NCBI GenBank assembly: GCA_017640685.1 | Contig: JAEPQF010000032.1 | Span: 1 to 32,747 of the forward strand | Length of the DNA: 32,747 nucleotides | Direction of reading: 5' to 3' | Source: Hyphomicrobiales bacterium | GTDB taxonomy: Bacteria; Pseudomonadota; Alphaproteobacteria; Rhizobiales; HXMU1428-3 | In this document: in pieces, positions 1 to 10,276 of the stretch | Position numbering within the stretch: position 1 is the stretch's first letter | Layout of the letters: every line of letters begins with the position of its first letter | Notes under the pieces: model-generated | Told to the model about the DNA's origin: nothing | What the model saw: only the letters and a program-made list of their open reading frames with translations | The model's database searches: none | Translations under genes and position numbers: made by a program

Positions 1-1790
1 TTTTTGATAAGCATTATGCCACCTTGGAACTTCACGATAAGCATTTGATCAAAGAGCTCGAGAAAATCAACGTCGCCATTCACAAGGTCGATGATATCCG
101 CAGTAAAATTGATTACAAAACGTTTGGTGTAAAACAAACGGTTGCGGAATATACCAAAGAGGTCAATATCCTAATTCACATGCTAGGCGCTGTTATTGAA
201 GCAAGTCCGTCTCCGGCAATTACTACGGAACTATTACCATTCCTATCTCTTATTCAAATGAAAGAAGCTGGCGGCCTAGAACGGGCCATTGGTAGTGCAA
301 TGTTAAAACAAGTCAAAGATGGTAAGTTTAATTTTGACACCTATCTTCTTTATTCCAAAAAACTTGGTGCAGAACTTTCATTTATGTCTGAGTTTAAAAA
401 CATCGCTACACCAAAACAGATGAAATATTTCGAAGATAATTTTAAAGGTCAATCTATCGACAAGATCAATGCTTGGCGTGAAATTGTAACAAGACTTCCA
501 ATCACACAAGATGCGAAAGGTCTTGAAGCTGGTGTGTGGTTTCAAACGGCAACAGAGCGGCTGAACATCATTAAGAAAATTTCTGAGCATTTCATCCATA
601 AAGCAGAGAAAATAGCAGATGATGAAGTAAATACCCTAACAAACGAAATTATGGTGCTTCTTGCCATTGCGTTTGTAGCAATTTTTGGCTCATTAGCCAT
701 TACATATGTTCAGATGCGTTCTATTTCCAAAATGCTAAATACACAAAGTGATACAATCACAAAATTGGCAAATGGCGATACGTCCATTAAAATTCAATAT
801 AATGAACGCCAAGATGTTATTGGTGATATCTCAAGAGCCATGAAAGTCTTCTTGCAAAATATGATAGAGAGAAATTCTCTAGAGGAAAAAGCTAAACAAG
901 CTCAGGAGCGAGACCGTAAGCGTCAACAAGCATTAGAACAACTCATTGCGAATTTTAAAAGCAATATCGCTTCGTCAATTTCTAACGCAAGTTCACATTC
1001 AGAAAATATGAAGCAAGCAGCCGAACGCATGTCAACGTTAGTTGTTGATACTACAAATGGAGCAACAACAGCTGGGGAGCTCTCAATAGAAGCATCTCAA
1101 AATGTGCAAACAGTTGCGTCTGCAACAGAGGAATTATCAGCCTCAGTCCAAGGCATTGCGGATCAAACACTTAAATCGGCCGAACTTGTGAATGTGGCTT
1201 CGTCAACAGCGAATGAAACAGAACAAGAAGTAAGTTCACTGCTGGCCTCAGTTCAAGAAATCGGCACAATCACAGAACTCATTCAGCAAATTGCCGAACA
1301 AACCAACTTGCTTGCGCTTAATGCCACCATTGAAGCGGCAAGAGCAGGCGATGCTGGCAGCGGATTTGCTGTTGTGGCAGCCGAAGTGAAAACGCTGGCA
1401 AATCAAACAGCGAGCGCAACAGAAAAGATCACAGAGCAAATTCAGGAAATTCAGTCATCGACTGAAAATTCAGTAAATTCAGTGAAAAATATTGCTGAAT
1501 GTGTTGTCGAAATTCAAACACTTTCTACGTCAATTTCTCACTCTGTTGAAGAACAAGATTCTGCAACAAAAGAAATTGCTCATTCATTGGTCCTAGCGTC
1601 TAAAGGTACCAACGGAGCAGCCGAAAATGTTACAGACGTCAATGATAAGTTGAATGTCACCTCAAATGAGGTTGACACAGTTAATCAGGCGTCAAGACAA
1701 TTGGTTGAAACCATTGATGCTATAACGCATGAAATCAATGAGTTTATAGAAAGCGTTAGCGAAGACGGCGACGCCTCAAAAGCAGCCTAA
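1..1790 (+). CDS. Methyl-accepting chemotaxis protein with NIT-type sensor domain (5' truncated)
   Basis: Inner-membrane chemoreceptor that would signal through CheW/CheA to the flagellar motor. The reading frame is open to the window edge, so the TTG at 24 is probably internal, and the first transmembrane helix is missing. Numbering from that TTG: a helical periplasmic region at about 1-205 contains [13 protein letters not shown], which resembles the nitrate/nitrite-sensing NIT domain. A membrane helix follows at about 208-230, HAMP at 230-283 and the signalling coiled coil at about 330-560. The hairpin tip at about 422-460 contains [21 protein letters not shown], typical of the family. No C-terminal CheR/CheB-binding pentapeptide is seen; the protein ends DASKAA. 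A terminator follows directly. The chemoreceptor assignment is firm. The NIT assignment rests on motif resemblance, and the ligand is unknown. Confidence 0.93.
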   Translation, partial: FDKHYATLELHDKHLIKELEKINVAIHKVDDIRSKIDYKTFGVKQTVAEYTKEVNILIHMLGAVIEASPSPAITTELLPFLSLIQMKEAGGLERAIGSAMLKQVKDGKFNFDTYLLYSKKLGAELSFMSEFKNIATPKQMKYFEDNFKGQSIDKINAWREIVTRLPITQDAKGLEAGVWFQTATERLNIIKKISEHFIHKAEKIADDEVNTLTNEIMVLLAIAFVAIFGSLAITYVQMRSISKMLNTQSDTITKLANGDTSIKIQYNERQDVIGDISRAMKVFLQNMIERNSLEEKAKQAQERDRKRQQALEQLIANFKSNIASSISNASSHSENMKQAAERMSTLVVDTTNGATTAGELSIEASQNVQTVASATEELSASVQGIADQTLKSAELVNVASSTANETEQEVSSLLASVQEIGTITELIQQIAEQTNLLALNATIEAARAGDAGSGFAVVAAEVKTLANQTASATEKITEQIQEIQSSTENSVNSVKNIAECVVEIQTLSTSISHSVEEQDSATKEIAHSLVLASKGTNGAAENVTDVNDKLNVTSNEVDTVNQASRQLVETIDAITHEINEFIESVSEDGDASKAA

Positions 1791-1808
1791 AACCGTCTAA
1801 ACAACAAT

Positions 1809-1848
1809 AAAAAACTCACCTTTCAAAAGCTGAGAGGCGAGTTTTTTT
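1809..1848 (+). terminator. Rho-independent terminator of the chemoreceptor gene
   Basis: An imperfect stem pairs AAAAACTC at about 1809 with GAGTTTTT at about 1839, extended inward by CCTTTC with GAGAGG, and ends in a T-run. It begins about 18 nt after the stop codon. Confidence 0.85.
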
Positions 1849-1986
1849 ATGATCATGATTCCGGGCGGCTTCCCAGTTACCGATATTATCAGCGCCACTT
1901 TAGGTGCCGTGATCTTAACTGTTTGTCATAGGCCTCATAAAGCGAGCGTAGAGCATTCCATCTATAATAGACGATGTTATTGGATA

Positions 1987-2015
1987 GCGCGGTTGCTGGT
2001 GGGCAACTGAAGCGC
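1987..2015 (+). repeat. Single R1 hairpin repeat (type A) upstream of parC
   Basis: GCGC, GGTTGC, loop TGGTGG, GCAAC, TGAA, GCGC. Both the outer GCGC/GCGC pairing and the inner GTTGC/GCAAC pairing are visible. It matches about 21 further copies in the window. It lies in the 250-bp gap between the chemoreceptor terminator and parC. Confidence 0.8.
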
Positions 2016-2097
2016 CCAAGAAAACCAATGTTAATCCCCGGCTTGCTACGAGCGAAAAATATTGTCCCGAATCTCATTTCGGTGTAATGCAGAGGCC

Positions 2098-4350
2098 ATG
2101 AGTAAAAAGACAAAAGACAATAATGCGTCCGGCGGAGATTTAATCCCTGAGACCATTGAGCTGCGCACCGCTTTAGAAGAGCGCTATTTATCCTATGCCA
2201 TGTCCACAATCATGCACCGGGCCCTGCCTGACGTGCGCGATGGGCTAAAACCAGTGCACAGGCGGCTCCTATACGCCATGCAGCAGCTAAGATTAGACCC
2301 AGAAGGCGGCTATAAGAAATGTGCCCGCGTCGTCGGTGACGTGATGGGTAAATTCCACCCCCATGGTGACCAGGCGATTTATGATGCCATGGTCCGCTTG
2401 GCGCAGACATTCTCTGTAAGATACACATTGGTTGAAGGCCAGGGTAACTTTGGTAACGTAGATGGCGATAACGCCGCTGCCATGCGTTATACAGAGGCCA
2501 AAATGACCGAAATGGCCATGGCGCTCTTGGATGGCATTAAAGAAGACACAGTAGATTTCAGAGAAACCTATGACGGGCAGGAAGAAGAGCCTGTGGTGCT
2601 GCCAGCAAGCTTCCCGAATTTGCTTGCTAATGGCTCATCCGGTATCGCAGTGGGCATGGCTACCAACATCCCGCCTCACAATGTGGAAGAGCTCTGTAAT
2701 GCGGCCTTGCATCTGATTAAATTTCCTAATGCATCAACGAAGAAACTCGTTGAGCTCGTCCCTGGGCCAGATTTCCCAACCGGCGGTGTGATTGTTGAAA
2801 AACAAGAGGCTATTGAAGAGGCTTATGAGACCGGACGCGGCGGCTTTAGAGTGCGCGCCAAATGGGAAAAAGAAGAAACATCCCGCGGCAATTATCAGAT
2901 CGTCATCACTGAGATCCCGTATCAGGTACAAAAATCTCGCCTGATTGAAAAAATCGCGGAATTAATGTCTTTGAAAAAACTTCCGCTTCTCGCAGATATT
3001 CGCGATGAAAGCGCGGAAGATATCCGCGTCGTTCTAGAGCCAAAAAATCGCTCAGTTGATCCTGTTATCTTAATGGAAACATTGTTTAAAATAACGGACC
3101 TCGAAAATAGAATTTCCTTGAATATGAACGTGCTCTCAAAAGGGCAAATTCCAAATGTGTTGGGCTTAAGAGGCGTCTTGAACGAATGGCTGGCCCACAG
3201 AAAAGAAGTGTTGGTTCGCCGCTCAAACTTCCGCAAAGGCAAAATCGAGCATCGCTTAGAAATCTTGGATGGTTACCTGATTGCTTACCTCAACCTTGAT
3301 GAAGTGATCCGCATCGTCCGCGAAGAAGATGACCCCAAAGCGGAATTGATGAAAACCTTCAAACTTTCAGATGTTCAAGCTGAAGCCATTTTGAACATGA
3401 GATTGCGTGCCTTGCGCAAGCTTGAAGAAATGGAAATCAAAACTGAGCACAAAGAGTTATCCAAAGAGCTCAAAGAACTCAAAGCGCTTCTTGGCTCAGA
3501 TGACCTGCAGTGGAAACGTATTTCAGAAGAAATCAAAGACACGAAGGGCAAATTCGGCAAGAAAACCGAAATGGGCAAACGCCGCTCTAACTTTGAAGAT
3601 GCCGTTGAAATCGACATTGATTTAGACGAAGCCATGATCGAAAAAGAACCGGTCACAGTTGTCGTCTCACAAAAGGGGTGGGTCCGTGCCTTGAAAGGTC
3701 ACCAGGATGATCTCTCCAAAGTGACTTATAAAGCAGGTGATGAGTTGAAATTTGCTGTCCAAGCGATGACAACAGACAAGCTTGTGCTATTTGCGACCAA
3801 CGGTAAGTTCTTCACTCTTGGGGTTGATAAATTGCCAGGCGGCCGTGGCCATGGTGAACCCGTGCGCATCATGATAGACTTGGAAGCAACAAGCGATATC
3901 GTCACAGGCTTTATTTATACAGCCGGACGCAAGCGCTTGGTCGCATCCCATCAAGGTAATGGTTTCATCGTCGGTGAGGATGATGTGATCGCAGGGACCA
4001 GAAAAGGCAAGCAGGTCTTGAACGTCAAAGAACCTGATGAAGCCGTAAGCTGTTCAATCGTTGATGGTGACATGGTGGCTGTGATTGGTGAAAACCGCAA
4101 AATGGTAGTCTTCCCCTTGGATGAGCTCAATGAAATGACCAGGGGCAAAGGCGTCCGCTTGCAAAAATATAAAGATGGCGGTTTATCTGATATCAAAACC
4201 TTCTATAAAAAAGAAGGCCTGACCTGGATTGATAGCGCTGGGCGCAATTGCAAAGCAGATGGCTTGATGGAATGGCAAGGCGCCAGAGCCTCAGCCGGCC
4301 GCATGCCACCAAAAGGTTTCCCGAAAACAAACAAATTTGCGCCTAAATAG
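2098..4350 (+). CDS. parC: DNA topoisomerase IV subunit A (ParC)
   Basis: The DNA-cleaving subunit of topoisomerase IV, which decatenates daughter chromosomes together with ParE. ParE is not in the window. The frame opens at a TTG (2062), but homologues begin close to the ATG at 2098, which gives 750 aa. The N-terminal breakage-reunion domain starts [22 protein letters not shown]. The winged-helix region has [12 protein letters not shown], and the catalytic tyrosine is Tyr131 in [11 protein letters not shown] coiled-coil/tower region and a C-terminal beta-pinwheel follow. The pinwheel's lack of a GyrA box (QRRGGKG) supports ParC over GyrA. The residue equivalent to quinolone-target Ser80 of E. 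coli ParC is Gln92. No strong Shine-Dalgarno sequence at good spacing precedes 2098, so the start is likely but not certain. Confidence 0.95.
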   Translation: MSKKTKDNNASGGDLIPETIELRTALEERYLSYAMSTIMHRALPDVRDGLKPVHRRLLYAMQQLRLDPEGGYKKCARVVGDVMGKFHPHGDQAIYDAMVRLAQTFSVRYTLVEGQGNFGNVDGDNAAAMRYTEAKMTEMAMALLDGIKEDTVDFRETYDGQEEEPVVLPASFPNLLANGSSGIAVGMATNIPPHNVEELCNAALHLIKFPNASTKKLVELVPGPDFPTGGVIVEKQEAIEEAYETGRGGFRVRAKWEKEETSRGNYQIVITEIPYQVQKSRLIEKIAELMSLKKLPLLADIRDESAEDIRVVLEPKNRSVDPVILMETLFKITDLENRISLNMNVLSKGQIPNVLGLRGVLNEWLAHRKEVLVRRSNFRKGKIEHRLEILDGYLIAYLNLDEVIRIVREEDDPKAELMKTFKLSDVQAEAILNMRLRALRKLEEMEIKTEHKELSKELKELKALLGSDDLQWKRISEEIKDTKGKFGKKTEMGKRRSNFEDAVEIDIDLDEAMIEKEPVTVVVSQKGWVRALKGHQDDLSKVTYKAGDELKFAVQAMTTDKLVLFATNGKFFTLGVDKLPGGRGHGEPVRIMIDLEATSDIVTGFIYTAGRKRLVASHQGNGFIVGEDDVIAGTRKGKQVLNVKEPDEAVSCSIVDGDMVAVIGENRKMVVFPLDELNEMTRGKGVRLQKYKDGGLSDIKTFYKKEGLTWIDSAGRNCKADGLMEWQGARASAGRMPPKGFPKTNKFAPK

Positions 4351-4361
4351 ATGAATGTACA

Positions 4362-4472
4362 GCGCGGATGCAAAGTGGGAATCCTAAAGCGCAACAAAAA
4401 AGCGCGGATGTTATGTGGGCATCTGAAGCGCAGACAAAAAAGCGCGGATGTTATGTGGGCATCCTAAAGCGC
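4362..4472 (+). repeat. Tandem array of three R1 hairpins (type B), 40-bp period
   Basis: Copies lie at 4362-4392, 4402-4431 and 4442-4472, exactly 40 bp apart. Each has GCGC, GGATG, a loop ending GTGGG, (C/A)ATC(C), YTRAA and GCGC. The first two copies are followed by CAACAAAAAA or CAGACAAAAAA. Read on the minus strand, copies two and three are GC-rich hairpins immediately followed by TTTTTT, which is the form of an intrinsic terminator. The array fills the gap between parC and its terminator. Confidence 0.85.
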
Positions 4473-4476
4473 AGTT

Positions 4477-4513
4477 AAAAAAGCACTTTCATGAAAAATG
4501 AGAGTGCTTTTTT
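4477..4513. terminator. Bidirectional Rho-independent terminator after parC
   Basis: AAAAAAGCACTTTCA pairs with TGAGAGTGCTTTTTT around a short loop. A-runs and T-runs on opposite sides allow it to work in both directions. It closes the parC unit and is the first terminator met by minus-strand transcripts coming from bpt. Confidence 0.88.
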
Positions 4514-4632
4514 GTTTTGGCAAACTGAATGAAGTGTTCTTGCCTGCTTAAAAACTCTGTGATACAAAGTAACTCTGTTTTTCAGAGTATAAATATTTCA
4601 TCCGTGAAATCTTGATAATTTGGTGTTTTAAA

Positions 4633-5655
4633 ATGGGTAACAAACTTAACATTACAAATGGTGACGGGGCAGGGAGCTTGCTCAAAGATTCAAACATCGA
4701 AGGTGATGTTCTGCCGTGGCGCGATACAATGCAATCTGGCCCATTTCCAAAAGGGTTAAGTCTTGAAGAACATTCAAAATTAAGAGCAGAAGTTTTCTCT
4801 GGTCCAAGCATGCCACTGGCTGATGTGATGAGAGATTTTGAAATCAGAGATCAACATCTAAAAGCCTATAACAATTACGAAGAAGTGGTGCTTTGGTTCG
4901 AGCATGACTTGCTTGATCAATTACAAATACTACAAATTTTAAATTTTTTCTCAGGCGTTGAGTTAGGGGAAACGAAATTAGGCCTCATTTGTATCAATGA
5001 ATTTGAAGGCATAAGCCCGTTCAGAGGGTTAGGTCAATTAACACCAGAGCAAATTGAAACGCTCGAACCGAGAAAAGAAGACATATCACGAGAGCAATTA
5101 GAGCTGGCAAAAAGAGGATGGCAGGCCTTTTGTGAGCCGGATCCAACTCATCTTGAAAATTATCTTGAAACAGACTTACCGTCTTTTCCATTTTTAAAAG
5201 CAGCGTTAAAACGCCATTTAGAAGAATACCCGTCGGTAAAAAATGGACTAAACAAAACTCAAAATAAAATCCTAGAACTTGTCAAAGACGGGGTAACAAA
5301 ACCAGGGAGAAATTTTCTCGAATTTATGAATTCAGAGACAGAATTTTTCATGGGGGATTGGACGCATTTTCGAGAAATTGAAAAATTGTGTAATGGCCAC
5401 CACCCGTTACTATCATGTAGCCCAACTGGAAGATTCCTATCTCCCCCCAACGATGAAATCGAAATAGAAGATTTTAAAGCGCAAGATTTATCAATCACTG
5501 AGCTGGGAAACGAAGTTATGGCTGGCAATAAAGATGCAACTAAGTTGCTCAAACTAGATCAATGGTTTGGCGGTGTGCACCTCGATTATAAAAAGCCCAT
5601 CTGGCGCTGGGATGAAAAGAGGCACCAGCTCATAAAAACCGAGCCAACATCATGA
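4633..5655 (+). CDS. DUF1835 domain-containing protein
   Basis: 340 aa, soluble, with no signal peptide or membrane segment. The N-terminal segment LNITNGDGAGSLLKDS, followed by LPWRDTMQSGPFPKGLS, is characteristic of the DUF1835 family, whose biochemical role I do not know. WFEHDLLDQLQILQIL at about 83-98 and a C-terminal WFGGVHLDYKKPIWRWD are also conserved-looking. I chose the ATG at 4633 over an in-frame TTG at 4612 because the family motif begins four residues after it; no clear ribosome-binding site supports either. The stop codon overlaps the ATG of the next gene (ATGA), so the two are very probably translationally coupled with a small winged-helix protein. The family call is fairly secure, the function open. 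Confidence 0.8.
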   Translation: MGNKLNITNGDGAGSLLKDSNIEGDVLPWRDTMQSGPFPKGLSLEEHSKLRAEVFSGPSMPLADVMRDFEIRDQHLKAYNNYEEVVLWFEHDLLDQLQILQILNFFSGVELGETKLGLICINEFEGISPFRGLGQLTPEQIETLEPRKEDISREQLELAKRGWQAFCEPDPTHLENYLETDLPSFPFLKAALKRHLEEYPSVKNGLNKTQNKILELVKDGVTKPGRNFLEFMNSETEFFMGDWTHFREIEKLCNGHHPLLSCSPTGRFLSPPNDEIEIEDFKAQDLSITELGNEVMAGNKDATKLLKLDQWFGGVHLDYKKPIWRWDEKRHQLIKTEPTS

Positions 5656-5960
5656 CCGATTTGCCAGAATTTAACCCGCTCTTTCATCAGTCCGTGCGAA
5701 GCAGACTTTCGCTCTTGCTAAATGGAAAAGGGGAAAGCTTTGCAGATTTAAAATCAAAACTCTCAATAACAGATGGCAATCTCGATGCTCACTTAAAAAA
5801 GCTAAGTGCCGCCGGTTTCATTGAAAGTGAAATGATCATTGAAGATGTGAAAAAAAGAAGAAGACCTTACACAAAATACAAACTGTCCCCGTCAGGCAAA
5901 AAAGCGTTTAAGGTCTATCTAAAAGCACTGGAACAAACTCTTAAAATATCAAAGAAGTGA
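5652..5960 (+). CDS. Small winged-helix (MarR/ArsR-like) transcriptional regulator
   Basis: 102 aa. The sequence FHQSVRSRLSLLL is followed by a helix-turn-helix (FADLKSKLSITDGNLDAHLKKL), a wing rich in Lys/Arg (VKKRRRPYTKYKLSPSGKKAF) and a C-terminal helix suited to dimerisation. This matches the stand-alone winged-helix DNA-binding family often annotated as transcriptional regulator (PF13601-like). It starts inside the stop of the DUF1835 gene by a 4-nt overlap, so it is the second gene of a two-gene operon. Its stop codon directly abuts the stop of the convergent bpt gene with no spacer. The effector and targets cannot be read from the sequence. Confidence 0.85.
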   Translation: MTDLPEFNPLFHQSVRSRLSLLLNGKGESFADLKSKLSITDGNLDAHLKKLSAAGFIESEMIIEDVKKRRRPYTKYKLSPSGKKAFKVYLKALEQTLKISKK

Positions 5961-6770
5961 TCAGATTTCTGAAGCATCATCAACCCGCACCCATTCACCA
6001 TTAATCAAATGATCTTGCGGTAAGAATTTGATTTTGTAGTCCATCTTTTGCGAGCCCTTCACCCAATAGCCAAGATAAACATAAGGGAGTCCAACAGCAC
6101 GGGCATAATCAATGGTCTCTAAAATGATGTAAGTGCCAATGCTTCGGCTATGCAAATTAGGTTCAAAGAAACTATAAACCAAAGATATGCCATCGCTTAA
6201 AAGGTCACAAAGTGCCACTGCAATAAGATCAGAGGCAGCTTTTGGCTTATAACTCTCTGAGCTTAAAGAATAACTATATCTCTCCCCATCAGGCCTTATT
6301 GAAGAAGAGGAATTCGGTTCCCGATATTCACGAATAAAACTATCAACAAAGCTATCTTCAATCATGGCTTGATATTCAAATAAGTTCATTTCCGCCATGC
6401 CGCCATCATTATGGCGTGTTTCAACATAGGCCTTAAACAAAGCATATTGCTCAGCACTGGAAAGCGCATCGGTTCGCGCAGCCATAAGAGATTTATTATT
6501 ATTCCAAACCCGTTTTTGAGATTTGCTCCGTTTAAAATCATCAACCCGAATGCGAACAGATATACAAGCGGAGCAATGTTCACATTGTGGACGATAAGCA
6601 ATGGTTTGGCTGCGACGAAACCCTTCTTGATGAAGATAATCAAAATCAGCAACAGAGCCATCTGGCCCTAAATGAGTAAACAATTTGCGCTCATCTCGGT
6701 CAGGTAAATAAGGGCAGGGCTGTGGCCTTGTCAGATAAAATTCTGGAAAGTCCTTTCCCTGTTTCGTCAT
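5961..6770 (-). CDS. bpt: Aspartate/glutamate leucyltransferase (Bpt; arginyltransferase family)
   Basis: 269 aa. The enzyme transfers leucine from Leu-tRNA to N-terminal Asp or Glu of proteins, feeding the N-end rule pathway (ClpS/ClpAP). The family is recognised from QPCPYLPDRDERKLFTHL near the N terminus, the cysteine-rich RPQCEHCSACISVRI at about 60-75, and the GNAT-like C-terminal half with SRSIGTYIILETIDYA and YLGYWVKGSQKMDYK. Length is normal for bacterial Bpt. The gene lies 14 nt downstream of the permease gene and is probably the last of a hemB-permease-bpt transcript. It converges end-to-end with the winged-helix gene and no terminator is visible between them. Whether it uses Leu (Bpt) or Arg cannot be proved from sequence; bacterial members usually act as leucyltransferases. 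Confidence 0.93.
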   Translation of the reverse strand: MTKQGKDFPEFYLTRPQPCPYLPDRDERKLFTHLGPDGSVADFDYLHQEGFRRSQTIAYRPQCEHCSACISVRIRVDDFKRSKSQKRVWNNNKSLMAARTDALSSAEQYALFKAYVETRHNDGGMAEMNLFEYQAMIEDSFVDSFIREYREPNSSSSIRPDGERYSYSLSSESYKPKAASDLIAVALCDLLSDGISLVYSFFEPNLHSRSIGTYIILETIDYARAVGLPYVYLGYWVKGSQKMDYKIKFLPQDHLINGEWVRVDDASEI

Positions 6771-6784
6771 ATATCAAGCTCAAA

Positions 6785-8665
6785 TCATAAGTTAAAATAA
6801 AAAGGTGCAAATAAAGAATATGCGATCCAAATAAGGAAGATCAAGGGCAAACCACCCCGCAAAAAGTCACTAAATGTGTAATTACCAGGCCCCATCACGA
6901 TCAAATTTGTTTGATAAGCAATAGGCGTTGCAAAAGAACAATTGAGAGCAAAAATTAATCCATAAATAAATGGCATTGGATCAGCTCCAATTTCCCGAGC
7001 CGCACTCACCACAATTGGCGCCATTAAAGCAGCCGTTGCCGCGTTTGATAAAAAGTTTGTCAAAATAGCTGTTAGCAAAAAGAAAGCTGAGAGCAACGCC
7101 ACCGGCCCAAAGTCAGAAAATGTATTAACAACACTTGTCGCCACAAATTGTGCACCACCCGTTATTTGCAAAGGAGTAGCAAGAGCAAATGCAGTTCCAA
7201 CTAACAAGAAAACCCGTCCATCAATGGCTCGTGCCGCTTGACGAACATTCAAACAGCCCGTTGCAATCATTGCAACCGCCCCCATCATCGCAGCAATTGC
7301 AATCGGGAGCATACCAGTGGCGGCCATCCAAATGGTGATACCAAAAATAACCAAAGCATTTAAAGAGTGATGTGTTTGCGGCAGTTCTTCTGTGAGCCAA
7401 TCAAGGAGAAGCAAGTTCCTATTCGAGCGAAGACTTTTAATATCAGCTCGTTCACCAAGAAGGAGAATAACATCCCCAGGTTCTAAGCGAATATCTTCAA
7501 TCGCACCGCGTCCCATACGGCTTCGGCGCTGAATACCAACAAAGTCCATCCCCGTTTCAGCGTGAATAATTTCAGGGTCAACATTTGCTCCGATTAAACG
7601 AGACGCAGGGGCGACAACGGCTTCTGCGATAGAAAGAGATGTTCGGCGCGGAGCACGGCGATCAATGGAGGCCGAATTTTCATCTTGCTCATCTTCCGTT
7701 TTCTCTTCTATCTTCTGCGCACTCGGATTATTCGAAAGCTGTAATGCATCAGAGAGAACTTTTCTGGTGGCCGCAAGAACAACAACATCACCATCCATCA
7801 AAGTAACATCATCAAAAGGCGGTACAAAGGTTTGAGAACCACGCCGCACCATGCGAACGGTAATATTTTTCAAATCAGGGAAAAAGCCAGCCGCACTTTC
7901 ATAGCCAAGCCAAGGGTGGCCATAGCTGAGTGGAATTTGAGCGATAAAATGTTTACCCGCATCAGATTGTTGTGTGCTTGCATCATCGGATTGTTTGTTT
8001 CCCATAAGACGCGGGAGAATGAAAATCACATAAAGCGCCCCAATGCCTGCCAAAAATAAACCAGGAATTGTAAAATCAAAAAAGCCAATTTTAGGAATAC
8101 CGCTTTGTTCAGCAATCGTTGCTGCAATCAGGTTCGCACTAGAACCAATAAGAGTGGTCATCCCTCCAAGAATACAAATGAAACTAAGCGGCATAAGCGA
8201 GCGAGATGGGTTCATCCCCATATTCGCTGCAACCGCTGTGATAATCGGAATGAAAATAACAACAACCGGTGTGTTATTCATGAAAGCAGAAACAAACCCG
8301 GCGATGATGTAAGCTACAGCAAAAGCAAGCCATGGTCCTATGCGGCCAAGTTTGGCAATCACATTCGCCGGCCCTTCAAGAGCACCAGTGTTATAGAGCC
8401 CTTGCCCAATGACAAGGAGCGCCATAATGGCAAACACAACGGGGTTAGCAAACCCTTGCAATAACTGAGAAGCCCCCAGTTGGTTTTGCCCATCTGCCCC
8501 AATAATCGGGAACATTTCAAAATATAATAGAAGAACGGCAACCACACCTGTTGAGCTTAACTCAAGCGGAATACGATCATTTGCAAATAAACAAATCGCT
8601 CCGCAAATAATGAAAAATGTAACCCACATGTGGGGATTAGAAATTTCAGGTAAAAATGAAAGCAA
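6785..8665 (-). CDS. SLC13-family permease with two RCK_C (TrkA-C) domains
   Basis: 626 aa inner-membrane transporter. Membrane helices fill about residues 15-220 and 430-626, with the SLC13/DASS-type repeats (MNNTPVVVIFIPII with LIGSSANLIAA; LSNAATAALMAPIV with IAYQTNLIVMGPG). Between them sits a soluble insert with two RCK_C domains, at about 235-310 (NITVRMVRRGS...LMDGDVVVLAATR) and 345-415 (MDFVGIQRRS...LEPGDVILLLGER), separated by an acidic linker. Such proteins are usually annotated as sodium-coupled anion symporters, for sulfate or carboxylates; the substrate here is unknown. The start is a TTG at 8665 with AGGA about 10 nt upstream; the alternative ATG is residue 12. It lies 41 nt after hemB and 14 nt before bpt on the same strand. 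Confidence 0.9.
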   Translation of the reverse strand: MLSFLPEISNPHMWVTFFIICGAICLFANDRIPLELSSTGVVAVLLLYFEMFPIIGADGQNQLGASQLLQGFANPVVFAIMALLVIGQGLYNTGALEGPANVIAKLGRIGPWLAFAVAYIIAGFVSAFMNNTPVVVIFIPIITAVAANMGMNPSRSLMPLSFICILGGMTTLIGSSANLIAATIAEQSGIPKIGFFDFTIPGLFLAGIGALYVIFILPRLMGNKQSDDASTQQSDAGKHFIAQIPLSYGHPWLGYESAAGFFPDLKNITVRMVRRGSQTFVPPFDDVTLMDGDVVVLAATRKVLSDALQLSNNPSAQKIEEKTEDEQDENSASIDRRAPRRTSLSIAEAVVAPASRLIGANVDPEIIHAETGMDFVGIQRRSRMGRGAIEDIRLEPGDVILLLGERADIKSLRSNRNLLLLDWLTEELPQTHHSLNALVIFGITIWMAATGMLPIAIAAMMGAVAMIATGCLNVRQAARAIDGRVFLLVGTAFALATPLQITGGAQFVATSVVNTFSDFGPVALLSAFFLLTAILTNFLSNAATAALMAPIVVSAAREIGADPMPFIYGLIFALNCSFATPIAYQTNLIVMGPGNYTFSDFLRGGLPLIFLIWIAYSLFAPFYFNL

Positions 8666-8706
8666 CGGTGTAAATCCTGGTTTTTATAGGTCTCGAAAAT
8701 TAAAAA

Positions 8707-9717
<1,011 letters not shown>

Positions 9718-9907
9718 TCATCTCTTTGAATTGTCTGAGCAACAAGGATTGCCCGAAAGAAAATATATTGCAAGAGTTTAGCACAACTCAAAGATGATCT
9801 AAGAGGGGAGAAAAACAATTAGTGGTGAATATTTGCAAAAAAAGTAGTAAATCGTCGAAATTGCCCTGCCTCCGGGCGATTGATCTTAAAGTTAAGAGAC
9901 AAGATGG

Positions 9908-10240
9908 TTAAGCAGTTTCATCTGCAGAAAAGGAACTGGTCGCCATAGTGTAGTTCCGTTCAACTTTCACCACACAAATCCGATAATCTTTAAAAATGCT
10001 AGAGCGCCCTTTAAGTTGTGCGGCTTGGTGATCAAAATTAGCTTTCCAACTAAGAATAGCCTCCTCATCTTCCCAATAAGAAAGTGAAAGTAACTTGCCT
10101 TCATTCACTAATGATTGAAATCTCTCTATGGAAATAAACCCTTGAGCATTGACCAGCTGCTCTCTTAAGCGAGTGGCAATGGAAAGATAGTCTTCTTTTT
10201 TGCCATCTAGCAATTCAACTTCAAAGATAACAGCATGCAT
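9908..10240 (-). CDS. Antibiotic biosynthesis monooxygenase (ABM) domain protein
   Basis: 110 aa. A single dimeric alpha/beta-barrel ABM domain: MHAVIFEVELLDGKKEDYL, then a helix ending in QGFISIERFQS, then LLSLSYWEDEEAILSWKANFDHQAAQ. This pattern is usual for small cofactor-less monooxygenase-like or heme-degradation-like proteins, but the fold does not identify a substrate. It lies 36 nt downstream of the extensin-like gene on the same strand and upstream of hemB. Co-transcription with the former is plausible. Confidence 0.85.
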   Translation of the reverse strand: MHAVIFEVELLDGKKEDYLSIATRLREQLVNAQGFISIERFQSLVNEGKLLSLSYWEDEEAILSWKANFDHQAAQLKGRSSIFKDYRICVVKVERNYTMATSSFSADETA

Positions 10241-10276
10241 AGCAAAACCTATGAATAAAGTGTTTGTGGTAAAAAA

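Noticed and set aside
2922-3242. 106-codon minus-strand ORF inside parC
   Set aside because: Antisense shadow of a conserved topoisomerase region.
4362-4472. CRISPR-like array with exact 40-bp period
   Set aside because: Only three units, with palindromic repeats of about 30 nt and A-rich spacers of about 9-10 nt; spacers are too short and too similar, and no cas genes are present.
8105-8464. 119-codon plus-strand ORF inside the permease gene
   Set aside because: It is antisense to conserved membrane helices of the permease, has no ribosome-binding site and an Asn/Arg-rich composition typical of a shadow frame.
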